NCBI GenBank assembly: GCA_947471745.1
Contig: CANJKZ010000013.1
Span: forward strand, 806,001-870,000
Reading direction: 5' to 3'
Length of the DNA: 64,000 nucleotides
Source of the DNA: Closterium sp. Naga37s-1
Taxonomy: Eukaryota > Streptophyta > Zygnematophyceae > Desmidiales > Closteriaceae
The notes under the pieces are model-generated. The model ran no database searches. It worked only from the letters and a program-made list of their open reading frames with translations, and was not told the origin of the DNA. A program made the position numbers and the translations under genes. Shown piece by piece: positions 9,741 through 21,731 of this stretch (position 1 is its first letter; every line of letters begins with the position of its first letter).

Positions 9741-12700
9741 GACTCTGGAGCTTCGCACTGTTTCTTCCGCGACCGCACGACACTTACCCCGCTTCATATG
9801 CCGGTCTCTGTAGCACTGGCTGATCCCACTTCGGGACCAGTCACTGCTCACTACACTACTACGCTTCCGTACCCGGCTGTTCCCTCCGGTTCTCTGACCG
9901 GCTTCCACGTCCCCTCGTTCTCGAGGAATTTGGTGGGCGTGAGGCCGCTCGTGAGTCAGCATGTGGGTATGTGGATTGAGCCTTCTGGCGAGACTGCGGT
10001 TTGTGTCGACGGGGACACGTACGCGCCTCTCGCCACCTTTACCGCTGTGCCGGGGTCTGGTCTCTACACACTTCACACTGGCCCCTGGCAGCAGCAGCAT
10101 CAGCAGCACCTACTGCTCCCGACCCCTGTCACTGTCCCCCGTCAGGTTCTCGCGTCTCACCAGGTTGCCGCGTCTCCCCAGGTAGTTGTGTCTAGTCAGG
10201 TTCCAGTGTCTGGTCCAGTTGCTTCATCGTGCTCCTGCCGGTCGCTTGCCTACCCCACTGATTTTTGGCACCACCGGATGGGGCACCCGTCCATTTCTTG
10301 CCTGCGCGCTATGTATAGTCAGCATCTTGTCTTAGGCCTCCCGCGTGTCTTGCCGTCGTTGCCGCCTTCGCTTGCGCCTCCCTGCGGTCCCTGCGTCGAG
10401 GGTCGGCTGCGCGCCACCCCTCACGCCTCCTCCCTTCGTCCGGCCACCGAGCCCTTCGAGACTCTCCACTTGGACGTCTGGGGCCCCGCCTCGCGCCTTG
10501 GCCCTGAGCGAGAGAGTTTCTTTCTCGTGGTCGTTGACGACTACTCCCGCTACACCACAGTGTTCCCCCTGGCGAAGAAGTACGACGCGACTTCTACGCT
10601 GATCCGGTGTTTGCTTACCACTGCGGACACTTGTGGTCATCGTGTCAGCTGTCTTCACTCCGACCGCTGGGGTGAGTTTCGCTCTGGCGTTCTCGCTGGA
10701 TTCTGTCGCGAGCAGGGCATCCATCAGTCCTGGACGCTTCTAGAGTCCCCACAGCAGAATGGGGTTCCTGAGCGCCGCATAGGCTTGGTCATGGAGATCG
10801 CCCGCACCTCCATGACTCACGCCCGTGCCCCCCATTTTCTGTGGCCCTACGCGGTTCGGTACGCCGCTCACCAGCTGAACCTCTAGCCACGTGTCTCTCG
10901 GCCAAAGGTTTCACCGACCAGTCTTTGGACCGGGTCCCCTGGTGCTGCGTCGCGTTTTCGTGTCTGGGGTTGCTTGGCACTTGTTCGCGACACCTCCGCG
11001 GACAAGATCTCGCCTCGCGCTGTTCCCTGCGTGTTCCTTGGTTTCCCTGAGGACTCCTCTGACTACACCTTTTACCGCCCCCCCCTTCACCAGTTCTTTG
11101 ACTCTCGTGACGTCCGTTTCGACGAGTCCGTCCCCTACTACGTCAGGTACCCCTGTCGAGGTCTCCTGGTTCCTCCTCCCCCTCTCTTCCTGACTTCAGC
11201 TCCCCCTCCTGCTCCCCCGATACAGCCTCCCCCCCCTGGTCCCGCCCCGTCAGGTGTGTCCCACGCTACCCCTCCCCCCTCGGTAGCCCCTCAGGTGCAG
11301 CCTCCTTCCCCGCAGTCCTCCTCCCAGCCTACAGCAGACCCTGCGGGAGCCGGTTTTCGTGGCGAGGACCTTGGAGGTGCTAGCTCTAGAGGTGCTGGAG
11401 TTAGAGCAGAGAGCGTACCTGTGCGAGGTCCTGGTTTTGGGGGTGCTGGAGTTGGAGCTGAGCCCGTGACTACAGGAGACTCTAGTCTTCGGGGAGCTGG
11501 TGTTAGTGGAGCTGTCCCTGGGGGTGCTACGACTGGGGGTGCACCCTCTGCTGGACCTGGAGAGCCTGGGACGGACCCTGTTACTTCTGGTGGTGCTGGC
11601 TCTGGGGGTGGTGCGACTGGTTCTTTGGAGAGCGGTCCTGGGGCTACCACCGCTCCGGACACTACTCCTCCCCCCCACCCCTACCCGACCCGGCACCAGG
11701 CCCGTGTTTGCCGTGCCCGTGAGGAGCAGCTGGAGGTGGAGCGAGAGGAGAGAGAGTTGGAGCGGCAGCAGTTGGAGCTACAACGGCTGGAGGAGCAGCA
11801 CCAGCAGCAGCAGCACCAGCAGCAGCCGCAGCAGCAGCCGCAGCAGCAGGAGCAGCAGCAGCCGCCGCAGCTGGAGGAGCAGCGGTCGCAGCCGCAGCAG
11901 GAGCAGCAGCAGCAGCCACCTCCTCCTCCTGTCTCTGGTCTTCGGACCCTTGGTCTCCCCTCTCCCTCTCCTCCCTCCTCCCCCTCTCCTCCCGTCTTTG
12001 GTCCTCCGCTTCCTCCTCCTGACCCCTCCCCAACTATTTTCCCTCCTCCTCTGCCCCCGTTGTCCCCTCCTCTTTCTCACACTTGGCCTTCGCGACGCTC
12101 TCCTCGTGCTCGTCCCTCGTTCCGTGTTCCCTTCACTGACCTTCGTACTGCCCTGTTTCGTTCTAGTCCGCTTCGTCTCCTTCTGTACTTTCTTCTCCTC
12201 CTGAGTCGGCTCTCACTGCTTCCCTCTCTACTCCTGTCACAGACTACTACCGCACGTACCGTCCTGTTCTCTCTCGTGTTCTCGCCTCTCTTGTTACTGA
12301 CCCACGTGCTTCTCTGTCCTCTGTCTCTGCTCTTACTGCCGCAGTCACTGAGTTTGCCTCTACTCGCTGCCTTGACTACGCCACCAGTCTTGTGGCTGCT
12401 CCTCCTACCAGTCCTCTGGCCGTCGGGGGTGAGTCTGCCCTTGGCTGTGACGCCCTAGAGGACAGGCAGTTTGAGCTGGAGTTCTTGGCAGCCGCTTCCC
12501 CTTATCTCTGTGCCATGCTGCTCGCCCCTGAGGGAGACCCCGACGCCCTTGACATACCGACTCCTCGCACTTACGCTGAGGCAGTGTCAGGGCCTTGGGC
12601 CTCTCAGTGGAGAGCTGCCATGGACTCAGAGATGGCCTCCTACAGATCCACAGGCACCTACGTCGACGAGGTTCCCCCCCCTGGGGCGAACGTAGTCGAT

Positions 12701-12930
12701 GGCATGTAGATCTTCAAGGTGAAGCGGCCACTAGGATCTCCTCCGGTCTTCAAGGCGCGCTATGTGGCCAGATGTTTCAGTCAGCGCGAGGGAGTTTACT
12801 TCTTTCAGACCTTCGCGCCTACCCCGAAGATGACCACTCTTCGGGTGTTACTGCACGTAGCAGCACAGAGAGACTACGAGTTACACTCTCTTGGCTTCTC
12901 CACTGCCTTCCTTTAGGGTAGCCTACGACA
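9741..12930 (+). pseudogene. Copia-2 pol: protease, integrase, linker, partial RT
   Basis: Protease motif LDSGASHCFF at about 9747. GAG-pre-integrase zinc finger from about 10267 (WHHRMGHPS ... CGPCVEGR). Integrase core: DVWGP, VVVDDYSRYT, LHSDRWGEF and PQQNGVPERR. A TAG at 10884-10886 is the only stop before a long linker (about 11150-12350) that is Pro/Gly-rich, then has an Arg/Glu-rich helix and a poly-Gln tract. A frameshift puts the RT start in frame 2 (AVGGES ... TYAEAVSGPWASQWRAAMDSE). Stops at 12707-12709 and 12914-12916; the sequence ends before the YVDD box. Confidence 0.85.
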
Positions 12931-12987
12931 TTGATACAAAGTATCACAACATCAAACTCAGAATTTTTTGTTGAGGTTTGCAAAACA

Positions 12988-13066
12988 GTCCCTCACAAGA
13001 TTTGAACTTGCCCCATTTCCCTTCTGAAGGATTTCTCAAACGACTGTGCTATCACTAATGTAATGC
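12988..13066 (-). repeat. tRNA-like segment (Pol III A/B-box type) in family R copy 1
   Basis: On the minus strand TAGCACAGTCGTTTGAGA (A-box-like, 13052-13035) is followed about 40 bases later by AGTTCAAATC (B-box-like, 13010-13001). The same pair occurs at 38924 and 38967 in copy 2. Acceptor ends do not pair into a functional tRNA. It is best read as a tRNA-derived module within the repeat family. Confidence 0.5.
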
Positions 13067-14162
13067 ACAACAGAAGTTAATTATCTTATACCTTTGCGTC
13101 GAAATACTCCCTCGTCTAGGGTTTGCATGTTCCTTTTCTCCTCCCGCATTTCTTCACGCTGAGCTAGGTTCTTCACAGCCGCCAACAAATCACCCTCCAC
13201 CTACCACTTTAAGGTGAGAAGGAACCTAAACTATAAACTAGAACTAAGTTTAGCGAGACTAACCTTTTGTAGCCTCATAATCTAACCGTTCAAAGGATTG
13301 CAAAGAACTTAGGTTTCAAGTCCTTTGTAAAGACTCCAAATTTTCATCGTATTAGGTCATGTTCTACGTTTCCTCTTGCATAAACCAGCTCCTGTTTCTT
13401 CTGCTCTTCTTCCTTACTTCCTTTTGTTGGTAGCATTCTTACTATCTCGTATTTGCATTTTCTCGTTCACCCTTTTCTCTTCTTCGGTTTAGAACCTTTC
13501 TATCATCCGATCTGACGTAGTGTAGTTGCTTAAGGCCTAATTTCTCAGTTGGTCCGTTCATTATCTTTAACTATCTGATTGCTTTTCTTTCCCTTCGTGT
13601 TTATCCCCCTCTCCCCCCCCCCCCCCGTCCCTCCTCTTTCCCTCCTCCCCTTAGTTGAAGCTCGCCCTTTCTCCATCAGTACATTCACATGATACTGTTG
13701 GGAAATTGTGTGATTGCTGCTACCGTATATTGCATACAAGGTATGTTCACTATCTAGCATCTCTTACCATCTTCCAGATCTCTCATCTTCCTTCATCTAT
13801 TGCTATTTCCTCCCGGTCCTATTCCCCTAGTTGATCAGCATATTGTTTTCCTTATTCTCTTTATCGTTAAGCTCATTCTAGTTGAGAGTGGATATTTTTC
13901 TTCTTTTTCCTTTCCACCGAACTAGTTCCTTTCCGATCTAGTTCATTCTGTTTCTCTGGTTCTTCGTTCCATACAGTCAGCACCTCATTTAGTGTCATTT
14001 CTCCTGACTTCGATGTCTTGCTTTTTGCTTTATCCTTCCTTCACCCTTCTTCTCTTGCTACCTTCTTATATAATTTTACCTTCATTCGGTAAACGTAGTA
14101 GAACTCCTTCTGTTTTTGTCCCCTATGCTACATGGATTTTTTTTCGAAACCGTAGTTTATTG

Positions 14163-14165
<3 letters not shown>

Positions 14166-14250
<85 letters not shown>

Positions 14251-14560
14251 CTTTCTCTCTCAGTTTTTTTCCCTTTCTCGTTCTCTCCCTCGTTCTCTCT
14301 CTCTCTCGTTCTCTCTCTCTCGTTCTCTCTCTCTTGTTCTCTCGGTCTCTCTCTCGTTTTCTCTCTCTTGTTCTCTCTCTCGTTCTCTCTCTCGTTCTCT
14401 GTCTCGTTTTCTCTCACTCTCGTTCTCTTTCTCGTTCTCTCGGTCTCTCTCTCGTTTTCTCTCTCTCGTTCTCTCTCTCGTTCTCTGTCTCGTTTTCTCT
14501 CACTCTCGTTCTCTTTCTCTCGTTCTCTCGCTCTCGCTCTCGCTCTGGCTCTTGCTCTCG
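14166..14560 (+). repeat. CT microsatellite grading into CTCTCTCGTT repeats
   Basis: Pure CT dinucleotide from 14166 to about 14247, then an imperfect array of CTCTCTCGTTCTCT-type units to about 14560. The Ser/Leu and Arg/Glu ORFs read through it on both strands are artefacts of the repeat. Confidence 0.9.
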
Positions 14561-14992
14561 CTCTTCCTTCCTTCCCTCCTACCTTCCATATTTCCTTCCC
14601 TCCTTCCTTCATTATGTTCACTGTTTCAGTTTGTTGCTTCCGTTTTCTGTTTCCGTTTCATGCTTCCGTTTTATGCTTCCGTTTTGTGCTTCTGTTTTCT
14701 GCTTTGTTTGATGTGCTCTGTTTTCTGTTACCGGTATGTTTACCCTACCTTTCCTTCCCTTTTCATCATCCGTAATTTTGTATCCTGATTATTCATGTTT
14801 ACCACTTTTCTATGATCTCCTTTTCTCTTTATATATTTTTTGTTCTCAGAAGTCTTGCTGATCAGGAAGACGAGTTCAATCTGGAGAATTTGTAGTTGTC
14901 ACTTCTAGGATTTACCATATTGTCATTTTTACTTTGTTTTGCATCTTCTATGTATTATCGTGGGTTTTCGGCTGGGTTTTTTGCTGTGCATG

Positions 14993-15123
14993 TGTCAAAC
15001 TTATATGCTGCTTATTGTGTAGGCTATAGTGGGGTAGCCCATATGGGGTACAACCCAATTAGGTTTTGCTACTTGTACCCATCTTGCTGCTAGTTCATCC
15101 ATTCTTGCTTACTGATTATGACA
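14993..15123 (+). repeat. 5' LTR of copia-A (131 bp)
   Basis: Runs from TGTCAAACTTATATGC to CTGATTATGACA, with TGTCA/TGACA inverted ends. It contains GGCTATAGTGGGGTAGCCC and ATATGGGGTACAACCCAATT, both internally palindromic. The PBS follows directly. At 131 bp it is very short for a copia LTR. Confidence 0.9.
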
Positions 15124-15138
15124 TGGTATCAGAGCAGG
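15124..15138 (+). other. Primer-binding site of copia-A
   Basis: TGGTATCAGAGCAGG immediately after the LTR; TGGTATCAGAGC is the classical plant copia site complementary to the 3' end of initiator tRNA-Met. Confidence 0.85.
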
Positions 15139-16180
15139 TCCTGACCTAGGACCGATTTTTTAGGGCCCACCGAATCGTTTCCTGCCCGTAGCGCGTTACC
15201 CTGCCCGTAACGCCCTACCGTGTCCGTCTCGCTGCCCCACCAGTCGCGTTACCGTGCCCGCGCGCCGCCCTGCTGGCTGCCGCGCTGCCTTGCCCTGCCC
15301 TGCGTTGCGCTGCCTAGCGCGCGCTCTGCCCTGCCCTGCGTTGCGCCGCCCCGCGCACGCCCTGCCCTGCGTCGCGCTGCCCGCGCACGCCCTGCCCTGC
15401 CCCGCGTCGCGCCGCCCTCCGCATGCCCTGCCCTGCGTCGCGCTGCCCGCGCACGCCCTGCCTTGCCCCACGTCGCGCTGCCCCGCGCACGCCCTGCCCT
15501 GCTCCGCGCCGCGCTGCCCCGCGCACGCCCTGCCCTGCCCCGCGTCGCGCTGCCCCGCGCACGCCCTGCCCTGCCCCCCGTCGCGCCGCCCCTGCAGCCC
15601 GCGCGCCGCCCAGGCAGCCCGCGCGTCGCCCTCAGCAGCCCGCGCGCCGCCCCTGCAGCCCGCGCGCCGCCTCTGCAGCTCGCGCGCCGCCCCTGCAGCT
15701 CGCGCGTTGCCCCTGCAGCCTGCGCGCCGCCCCTGCAGCCCAGCGCCCCCCGCTGCCCAGCGAGCCAGCGCGCCCCGCTGCTCAGCGCGCCAGCGCGCCC
15801 CGCTGCCTAGCGCGCCAGCGCGCCCCGTTGCCCAGTGCGTCAGCGCGCCACGCTGCCCAGCGCGCCAGCGCGCCCCACTGCCCAGTGCGCCAGCGCGCCC
15901 CGCTGCCCAGCGCGCCCTGCTGCCCAGCGCGCCAGCGCGCCCTGCTAAACCCAAAAAAAAAAAAAAAAAAAAAAAAAGAGAGCCCTAGGTGCTGCCCTTG
16001 CCTGCCCGCGCGCCGCCCTCTGCAGCGCGCGCGCCGCCCTGCTGCAGCGTGCCGCCCTACTCTGGCCGCGCGCCGCTCTTCCCTGACAGTGCGCCGCCCC
16101 GACCTACCCTAGTGCCTGCTCGCCGTCCTGCCTTCCCTCCGTGCTGCCCTATTGGTCGCGCGCCTCCTTACTTGCCCGCT
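15139..16180 (+). repeat. Copia-A leader with GC-rich tandem repeats
   Basis: After AGGGCCCACCGA (15162-15173) comes about 760 bases of GC-rich repeats with cores CGCACGCCCTGCCCTGC and CGCGCCAGCGCGCCCCGCTGC, then AAACCC and a poly-A run (15953-15977), then GTGCTGCCCTTGCCTGCC. The same order on the minus strand of 31560-31620 plus 39120-39640 links those two pieces as one copia-C leader. ORFs here are repeat artefacts. Confidence 0.75.
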
Positions 16181-19100
16181 ATGACGTCTCTTCGTGGTAG
16201 CGGTGGGAGTTGTGGCTGCGGTGGTGGCAGCGGTGGGAGTGGTGGCGGCGGCCGTCGTGGCAGTCGCAGTGGAGCTGTCCAGTCGGGAGTTTATGGCGGT
16301 GGCCAGATGCAGCTGCAGCGGCGTACGCGCGAGACCCTTACGCCCCAGCAGCTTCGTGATTGGTACGCTCAGAGTAGGGGGTCTCGGAGTACTGCTCGCT
16401 GCCCGTACGTCATTCGCACAGGTGATCGGGCTGGTCAGACTTGCGGGACAATTGGTCACACCCGTGCAGAGTTTGGCGACGCGGCTGAGCTCGCCCGCTG
16501 GCTTGAGCTGCTTAGGCAGAGGGTGGATATCTTTGCTCTTGACTATGATGCTATCCTCACTGCCATGTATACATTGACTGTTAGTGCTGAGGGTGACTTT
16601 TACCTGTGTGTGCCGCCCGACCCAGGTATAGAGGCTGCTGCTCTTGGTGCTAGTGAGTCTGCTGCTCTAGGTGCCAGTGAGTCTGCTGCTCTAAGTGCTA
16701 GTGAGTCTGCTGCTCTAGGTGCTGGTGAGTCTGCTCTCTTTGGTACTGCGCCTGCTGCGGCCTTGCACACTTTCACGCTTGACTCAGGTGCTTCCCGCTG
16801 TTTCTTTCGCGACAGTACCACAGTCACACCACTCCCTGCACATGTTGCAGTCTCTCTGGCTGACCCCTCTGGGGGCCCAGTCCTTGCACGTTCCTCCACT
16901 GTTCTCCCGTGTCCGGCGGTTCCGTCTGGCTCACTGTCAGGTCTTCACCTCCCCTCGTTCTCTACGAACTTGGTGAGCAACGCCGTCCTTCAGGATGAAT
17001 GGGTTGACACCTTCACCCCTAGCGGACAGCGTGTGGCGATCTGTACGTGCTCCCGGACTGGCCGGCACCTAGCCACGTTCACCCGTGCGCCTGGGTCGAG
17101 TCTGTACACACTGACTACTGTGTCTCCTCAGGTAGCTGCGTCTGCGTCAGGTCAGCTAGCGGCCCCCTGCTCGTGTCGCGCCCTGTCACACCGGACGCTC
17201 CTTTGGCACCACCGCCTTGGTCACCCCTCCGTGCAGCGCCTCCGTGGCATGCACTCCCGTGTCCTTCTCTCTGGTCTCCCCAAGTCTCTGCCTCCCCTCC
17301 CACCCTCGCCTGCCCCTCCCTGCCTTCCCTGTGTCGAGGGGCGGCAGCGCGCCGCTCCCCACTCCTCCTCGTTTCCCCCGACGACTGCTCCCCTGCAGAC
17401 TCTCCACATGGACGTGTGGGGCCCAGCCCGCGTCCGTGGACAGGGCCGCGAGCGCTACTTTCTGCCGGTTGATGACTACTCGCGTTACACCACGGTCTTC
17501 CCCTTGCGCAGCAAGGGGGAGGTCCCTGATGTTTTGATCCCTTGGATCCGCGCTGTCCGTCTCCAGCTCCGCGAGCGGTTCCACGCGGACTTTCCTGTCC
17601 TGCATCTGCACTCTGACAGAGGTGGTGAGTTCGCCTCCGACCTCTTACGGGACTTTTGTCGTGGGGAGGGCATTCGCCAGTCGTTCACGCTTCCGACCTC
17701 TCCGCAGCAGAATGGGGTTGCTGAGCGCCGCATTGGCTTAGTCATGGAGGTCGCTCGTACCTCCATGATCCATGCGGCTGCCCCCCATTTTCTGTGGCAG
17801 TTTGCGGTCCGGTACGCTGCGCATCAGCTCAACCTCTGGCCCCGTGTCTCCTTGCCGGAGACCTCGCCTACACTGCGTTGGACGGGGAAGGGTGGCGATG
17901 CGTCGGTGTTCCGGGTCTGGGGTTCTCGTGCCTTTGTCCGCGATACGTCCGCGTACAAGCTCTCCGCCCGCTCCATTCCCTGCGTCTTCCTTGGGTTCCC
18001 CCCTGACGCGCCTGGCTGGCAGTTTTACCACCCCACCTCGCGATGTGTCCTGCCCTCTCAGGACGTCACGTTCGACGAGTCGGTTCCCTTTTACCGTCTG
18101 TTCCCCTACCGCACTACCCCTCTCCCCCCCCCGCCGCTCTTCCTCGCACCAGGTCCTCCTCCGGTAGAGCCCCTCCCACCTCAGGGTCCTGGTCCCTCAG
18201 GTGTGTCTCAGGTAGACCCTGTCAAGCCTATCGAGGTAGCTGTCGACTCTGGTGCTGCTAGGGGTGCTGCGTCTGGGGGTGCTGAGCCTGAGCGTGTGGA
18301 GCCGGGGTGTGCTGAGCCTGAGCGTGCGGAGCCTGGGGGTGCTAAGCCCGGGGTTGCTGAGTCTGAGGTTGCTGAGCCTGGGGGTGCTGAGCCTGAGCGT
18401 GCGGAGCCTGGGGGTGCTGAGCTTGGGGGTGCTGAGCCTGAGCGTGCGAAGCCTGGGGGTGCTGAGCTTGGGGGTGCTGAGCCTGAGCGTGCTGCGCCTG
18501 GAGGTGCTGGAGGTACTGGAGGTTCTCCGGGTGCCTCGTCCCGGCGGGAGCCTCTCTCTCCACCGCAGCTGCGCGAGTGGTTTGCTCGGCGTTGGAGTCT
18601 TCAGAGTGGCGCTGCTGGAGCTGGGGGGCCTTCGGCTGGAGGCCCTGGAGCTGTAGGCCTTGGACCTGCTGGTCCTGGAGGAGCTGGAGGTACTGGAGCC
18701 GCTGGTCCCGGAGGTGCTCGTACTGGAGGTACTGGAGCTGCTGGAGCTGGAGGTGCTGCAGGCGTTGGAGCTGGAGGAGCTGGAGCTGCAGCTGCTGGAG
18801 GTACTAGAGCTGCTGGTCCCGGAGGTGCTCGTACTGGAGGTACTGGAGCTGCTGGAGCTGGAGGTGCTACAGGCGTTGGAGCTGGAGGAGATGGAGGTGC
18901 TGCAGGCCTTGGAGCTGGAGGAGCTGGAGCTGGAGCTGCTGGAGGTACTGGAGCTGCTGGAGCTGGAGGTGCTGCTGGAGCTGGAGCTGCTGGAGGTGCT
19001 GCTGGAGCTGGAGCTGCTGGAGGTGCTGGAGCCGCTGGTCTCGGAGGTGCTCGTACTGGAGGTACTGGAGCTGCTGGAGCTGGTGGTGCTGCTGGTGCTG

Positions 19101-21587
19101 GAGCTACTGGAGGTGCTGGAGCCGCTGGTCCCGGAGGTGCGCGTCCTGGAGCTGCTGGAGCTGGAGCTGCTGGAGGTGCTGGAGCCGCTGGTCCCGGAGG
19201 TGCTCGTACTGGAGGTACTGGAGCTACTGGAGTTGGAGGTGCTGCTGGAGCTGGAGCTGCTGGAGGTGCTGGAGCCACTAGTCCCGGAGGTGCTCGTACT
19301 GGAGGTACTGGAGCTGCTGGAGCTGGAGGTGCTGCTGGAGCTGGAGCTGCTGGAGGTGCTGGAGCCGCTGGTCCCGGAGGTGCTCGTCCTGGAGGTACTG
19401 GAGCTGCTGGAGCTGGAGGTGCTGCAGGCGTTGGAGCTGGAGGAGCTGGAGCTAGAGGTGCTGGAGGTACTGGAGCTGCTGGAGCTGGAGGTGCTACAGG
19501 CGTTGGAGCCAGAGGCACTGGAGCTGGAGCTGGTGGTGCTGCTGGAGTTGGAGCTGGAGACCCTGGAGCTGGAGGTGCTGGCCCTGGGGGTGCTAGTGCT
19601 GTCGGTGCTGGTTATGGAGGCACTGTGCGGCCGCGACCGTACTTCGTTCCACTGCTTCAGCAGGTTCTTGGTCTCCCGCCTTCTACTGGCCTTCCTCCTC
19701 CCTTACTGTGTCCACCGCCTGACCAGTCGCAGTCGCAGTTACAGCCAGCCTCCCCACTGCCTGCTCCCTCTCCTTACACTGGGCCGACAGGAGGTCTTGC
19801 GGAGCGTCGTGAACCTGAGTCTCGTCCTGCGTCGCCTGTTCACGCTGTACCCACTGGTCGTCGTGTTCCGCGTCCGCGTCCTCCTTCTGTCCCCGGCACG
19901 CACCATATGGCACTACGTCCTTCCTCTGTTCCACAGCGTGTCCCTCTGCCGTCTCCTCTTGCGTCCTCTCTTCCTGGCGTTGCTGACCCGCCATAAGACC
20001 TTGCTCGTGCTGCAAGTCCTACTGTCACACGTCTTCTAGCCACTGTTGTCACTGACCCTTCGTTTGAGTCCTCTGCTGTGTCTGCCCTAGTTGCTGAGCT
20101 TGTTGAATTTGCTGCCGCCTGTCGCCTCGACTACGCCGCTAGTCTTGTTGCTGAGTCTGAGTCTGTCTGTCCTCCGTCCGTCGGGGGTGAGTGTGCTCTT
20201 GGCACAGACGTCGTTGAGGACAGGCAGGAGGACTTTGAGTGTTTTGCAGCTGCTTTACCTCATCTCGTGTCCATGATGATTGCACCTGAGGGAGACCCGG
20301 ATGAACCAGACATCCCGACCCCGCGCTCTTACGCAGAGGCGATTGAGGGTCCCTACTCCTCTCAGTGGCAGACAGCCATGGACGCAGGGATGGCTTCCTG
20401 GAAGTCCACAGGCACCTACGTCGACGAGTTTCCCCCACCTGGGGTGAACATCGTCAGTGGCATGTGGATTTTCAGGGTGAAGCGACCGCCGGGTTCTCCG
20501 CCTGTCTTCAAGGCGCGTTACGTTGCACGAGGCTTCAGTCAGCGACAGGGAGTTGACTTCTTCCAGACCTTCTCCCCTACCCCGAAGATGACTACTCTTC
20601 GGGTGCTGCTGCACGTCGCCGCTCAATGTGACTACGAGCTTCACTCTCTTGACTTCAGCACAGCCTTCCTACAGGGCAGCCTGCACGAGGAGATCTGGCT
20701 GCGCCGCCCACCTGGCTTCACTAGGTCGTTTCCTGCAGGTACCCAGTGGAGCCTCCGGCGGCCAGTCTACGGTCTCCGCCAGGCGCCTCGCGAGTGGCAC
20801 GACACACTGAGGACGACGCTTGCGGCTCTTGGGTTTGCTCCTTCGACTATTGACCCGTCGCTGTTTCTACGCACCAACACTTCTCTTGTACATCCTCGTG
20901 TACGTCGACGACTTGGTCTTTGCCACTGCTGACACTTCTGGACTGGCCTTTGTGAAGTCGGAGTTGCAGAAGAGACACACGTGCACAGACCTGGGTGAGC
21001 TGCGCAGCTATCTTGGCTTGCAGATCACCCGGGACAGAGCACAGCGCACCATTACCTTGACTCAGTCACACATGGTGCAGCAGGTCCTTCAGCTCTTCCG
21101 CTTCACGTACTCCTCGCCACAGTCCACTCCTCTGCCTACCGGTCACTCGCTCTCAGCTCTGCCTTCAGATGAGTCCGTAGAGCCGAGTGGCCCGTATCCA
21201 GAGCTTGTGGGCTGTCTCATGTACCTGATGACCTGCACTCGACCTGACCTTGCTTACCCTCTTAGCATCCTGGCACGCTACGTTGCGCCCGGGAGACACC
21301 GACCAGAGCACTGGGAGGCCGCTAAGAGTTTGATGCGCTACTTGTGCAGTACGTCGGGCATGGGGCTCGTGCTTTGAGGACGGGCTCGAGTTGTCCTCAC
21401 TGGTCACGCAGACGCTTCTTGGGTTGACGACTTGGCTACGCAGCGGTCGTCACAGGGTTACACTTTCAGCCTTGGTTCCGACTCTGTTTCGTGGCGGTCT
21501 ACCCGCTCGTCTTCTGTTCTCAGTTCCAGTTGTGAGGCTGAGATCTACGCAGGGGTCATGGCTGCACAGGAGTTACGCTGGCTCACC
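16181..21587 (+). pseudogene. Copia-A polyprotein (gag remnant, PR, INT, RT, partial RNase H)
   Basis: The first sensible ATG is 16181 (MTSLRGSGGSCG); the gag core present in copia-B is absent, leaving a Gly-rich tail, the module RETLTPQQLRDWYAQ and CPYVIRTGDRAGQTCG. Protease LDSGASRCFF at about 16782; pre-integrase WHHRLGHPS with CLPCVEGR; integrase DVWGP, DDYSRYT, LHSDRGGEF and NGVAERR. A linker of about 500 codons has EPERAEPGGA repeats and then about 330 codons of Gly/Ala repeats (18600-19620). RT: KARYVARGFSQRQGVDFFQTF, then a frameshift near 20880 just before LVYVDDLVFA. RNase H is cut after ELRWLT by the copia-B LTR at 21588. Confidence 0.9.
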
Positions 21588-21716
21588 TGTCAAACTCATA
21601 TGCTGTATTTTGTGTAGGCTATAGTGGGGTAGCCCATATGGGGTACAACCCAATTAGGGTTAGTACTTGTACCCATCCTGCTTTTAGTCAATTCATTCTC
21701 GTTTATTATTCTGACA
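21588..21716 (+). repeat. LTR of copia-B (129 bp) and following PBS
   Basis: TGTCAAACTCATATGC to TTATTCTGACA; about 85-90% like the copia-A LTRs by eye. The PBS at 21717 reads TGGTTTCAGAGCAGG, one base off the copia-A site. Confidence 0.85.
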
Positions 21717-21731
21717 TGGTTTCAGAGCAGG

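Larger units (their letters stand above)
7369..12930 (+). mobile_element. Copia-2: decayed, 3'-truncated Ty1/copia element
   Basis: Order: short 5' LTR (7369-7477), GC-rich leader with tandem repeats, gag, protease, integrase, long low-complexity linker, start of RT. Domain order PR-INT-RT marks Ty1/copia. Premature stops and frameshifts occur throughout, and the element stops inside the RT near 12930, where family-R sequence begins, so no 3' LTR exists in the window. It inserted at the end of the LINE or replaced its tail. Confidence 0.85.
12931..14992 (+). repeat. Family R, copy 1, first piece (AT-rich non-coding repeat)
   Basis: No protein gene is supported. The segment aligns, in reverse complement, with 37780-39000 (copy 2): shared blocks include the tRNA-like piece, a GGTGAGAA block followed by CTAGAACTAAGTT-like sequence (13212-13255 versus 38750-38730), a CAGGAAG...GAGTTCAATCTG block near 14862 and TTGTTTTGCATCTTCTAT near 14933. 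It contains a poly-C run (about 13611-13626) and a long CT microsatellite. It continues at 25091 after removal of copia-A: both sides carry the 5-base duplication GCATG. The family has no recognisable ORF; class unknown. Confidence 0.65.

Noticed and set aside
14157-14775. Ser/Leu- or Arg/Glu-rich proteins across the CT repeat
   Set aside because: All frames of a CT/AG microsatellite are open; composition is purely repeat-driven. The same applies to 33556-34020 and to the His/Thr and Val/Cys ORFs at 60149-60943.
15196-15988. Arg/Ala-rich ORFs in copia leaders (also 7621-8232, 21693-22473, 39142-39668)
   Set aside because: Open on both strands because of GC-rich tandem repeats lacking stops; position between PBS and gag identifies them as leaders.
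21588-21716. Solo LTR
   Set aside because: It is followed directly by a PBS, leader and complete gag, so it is the 5' LTR of copia-B.
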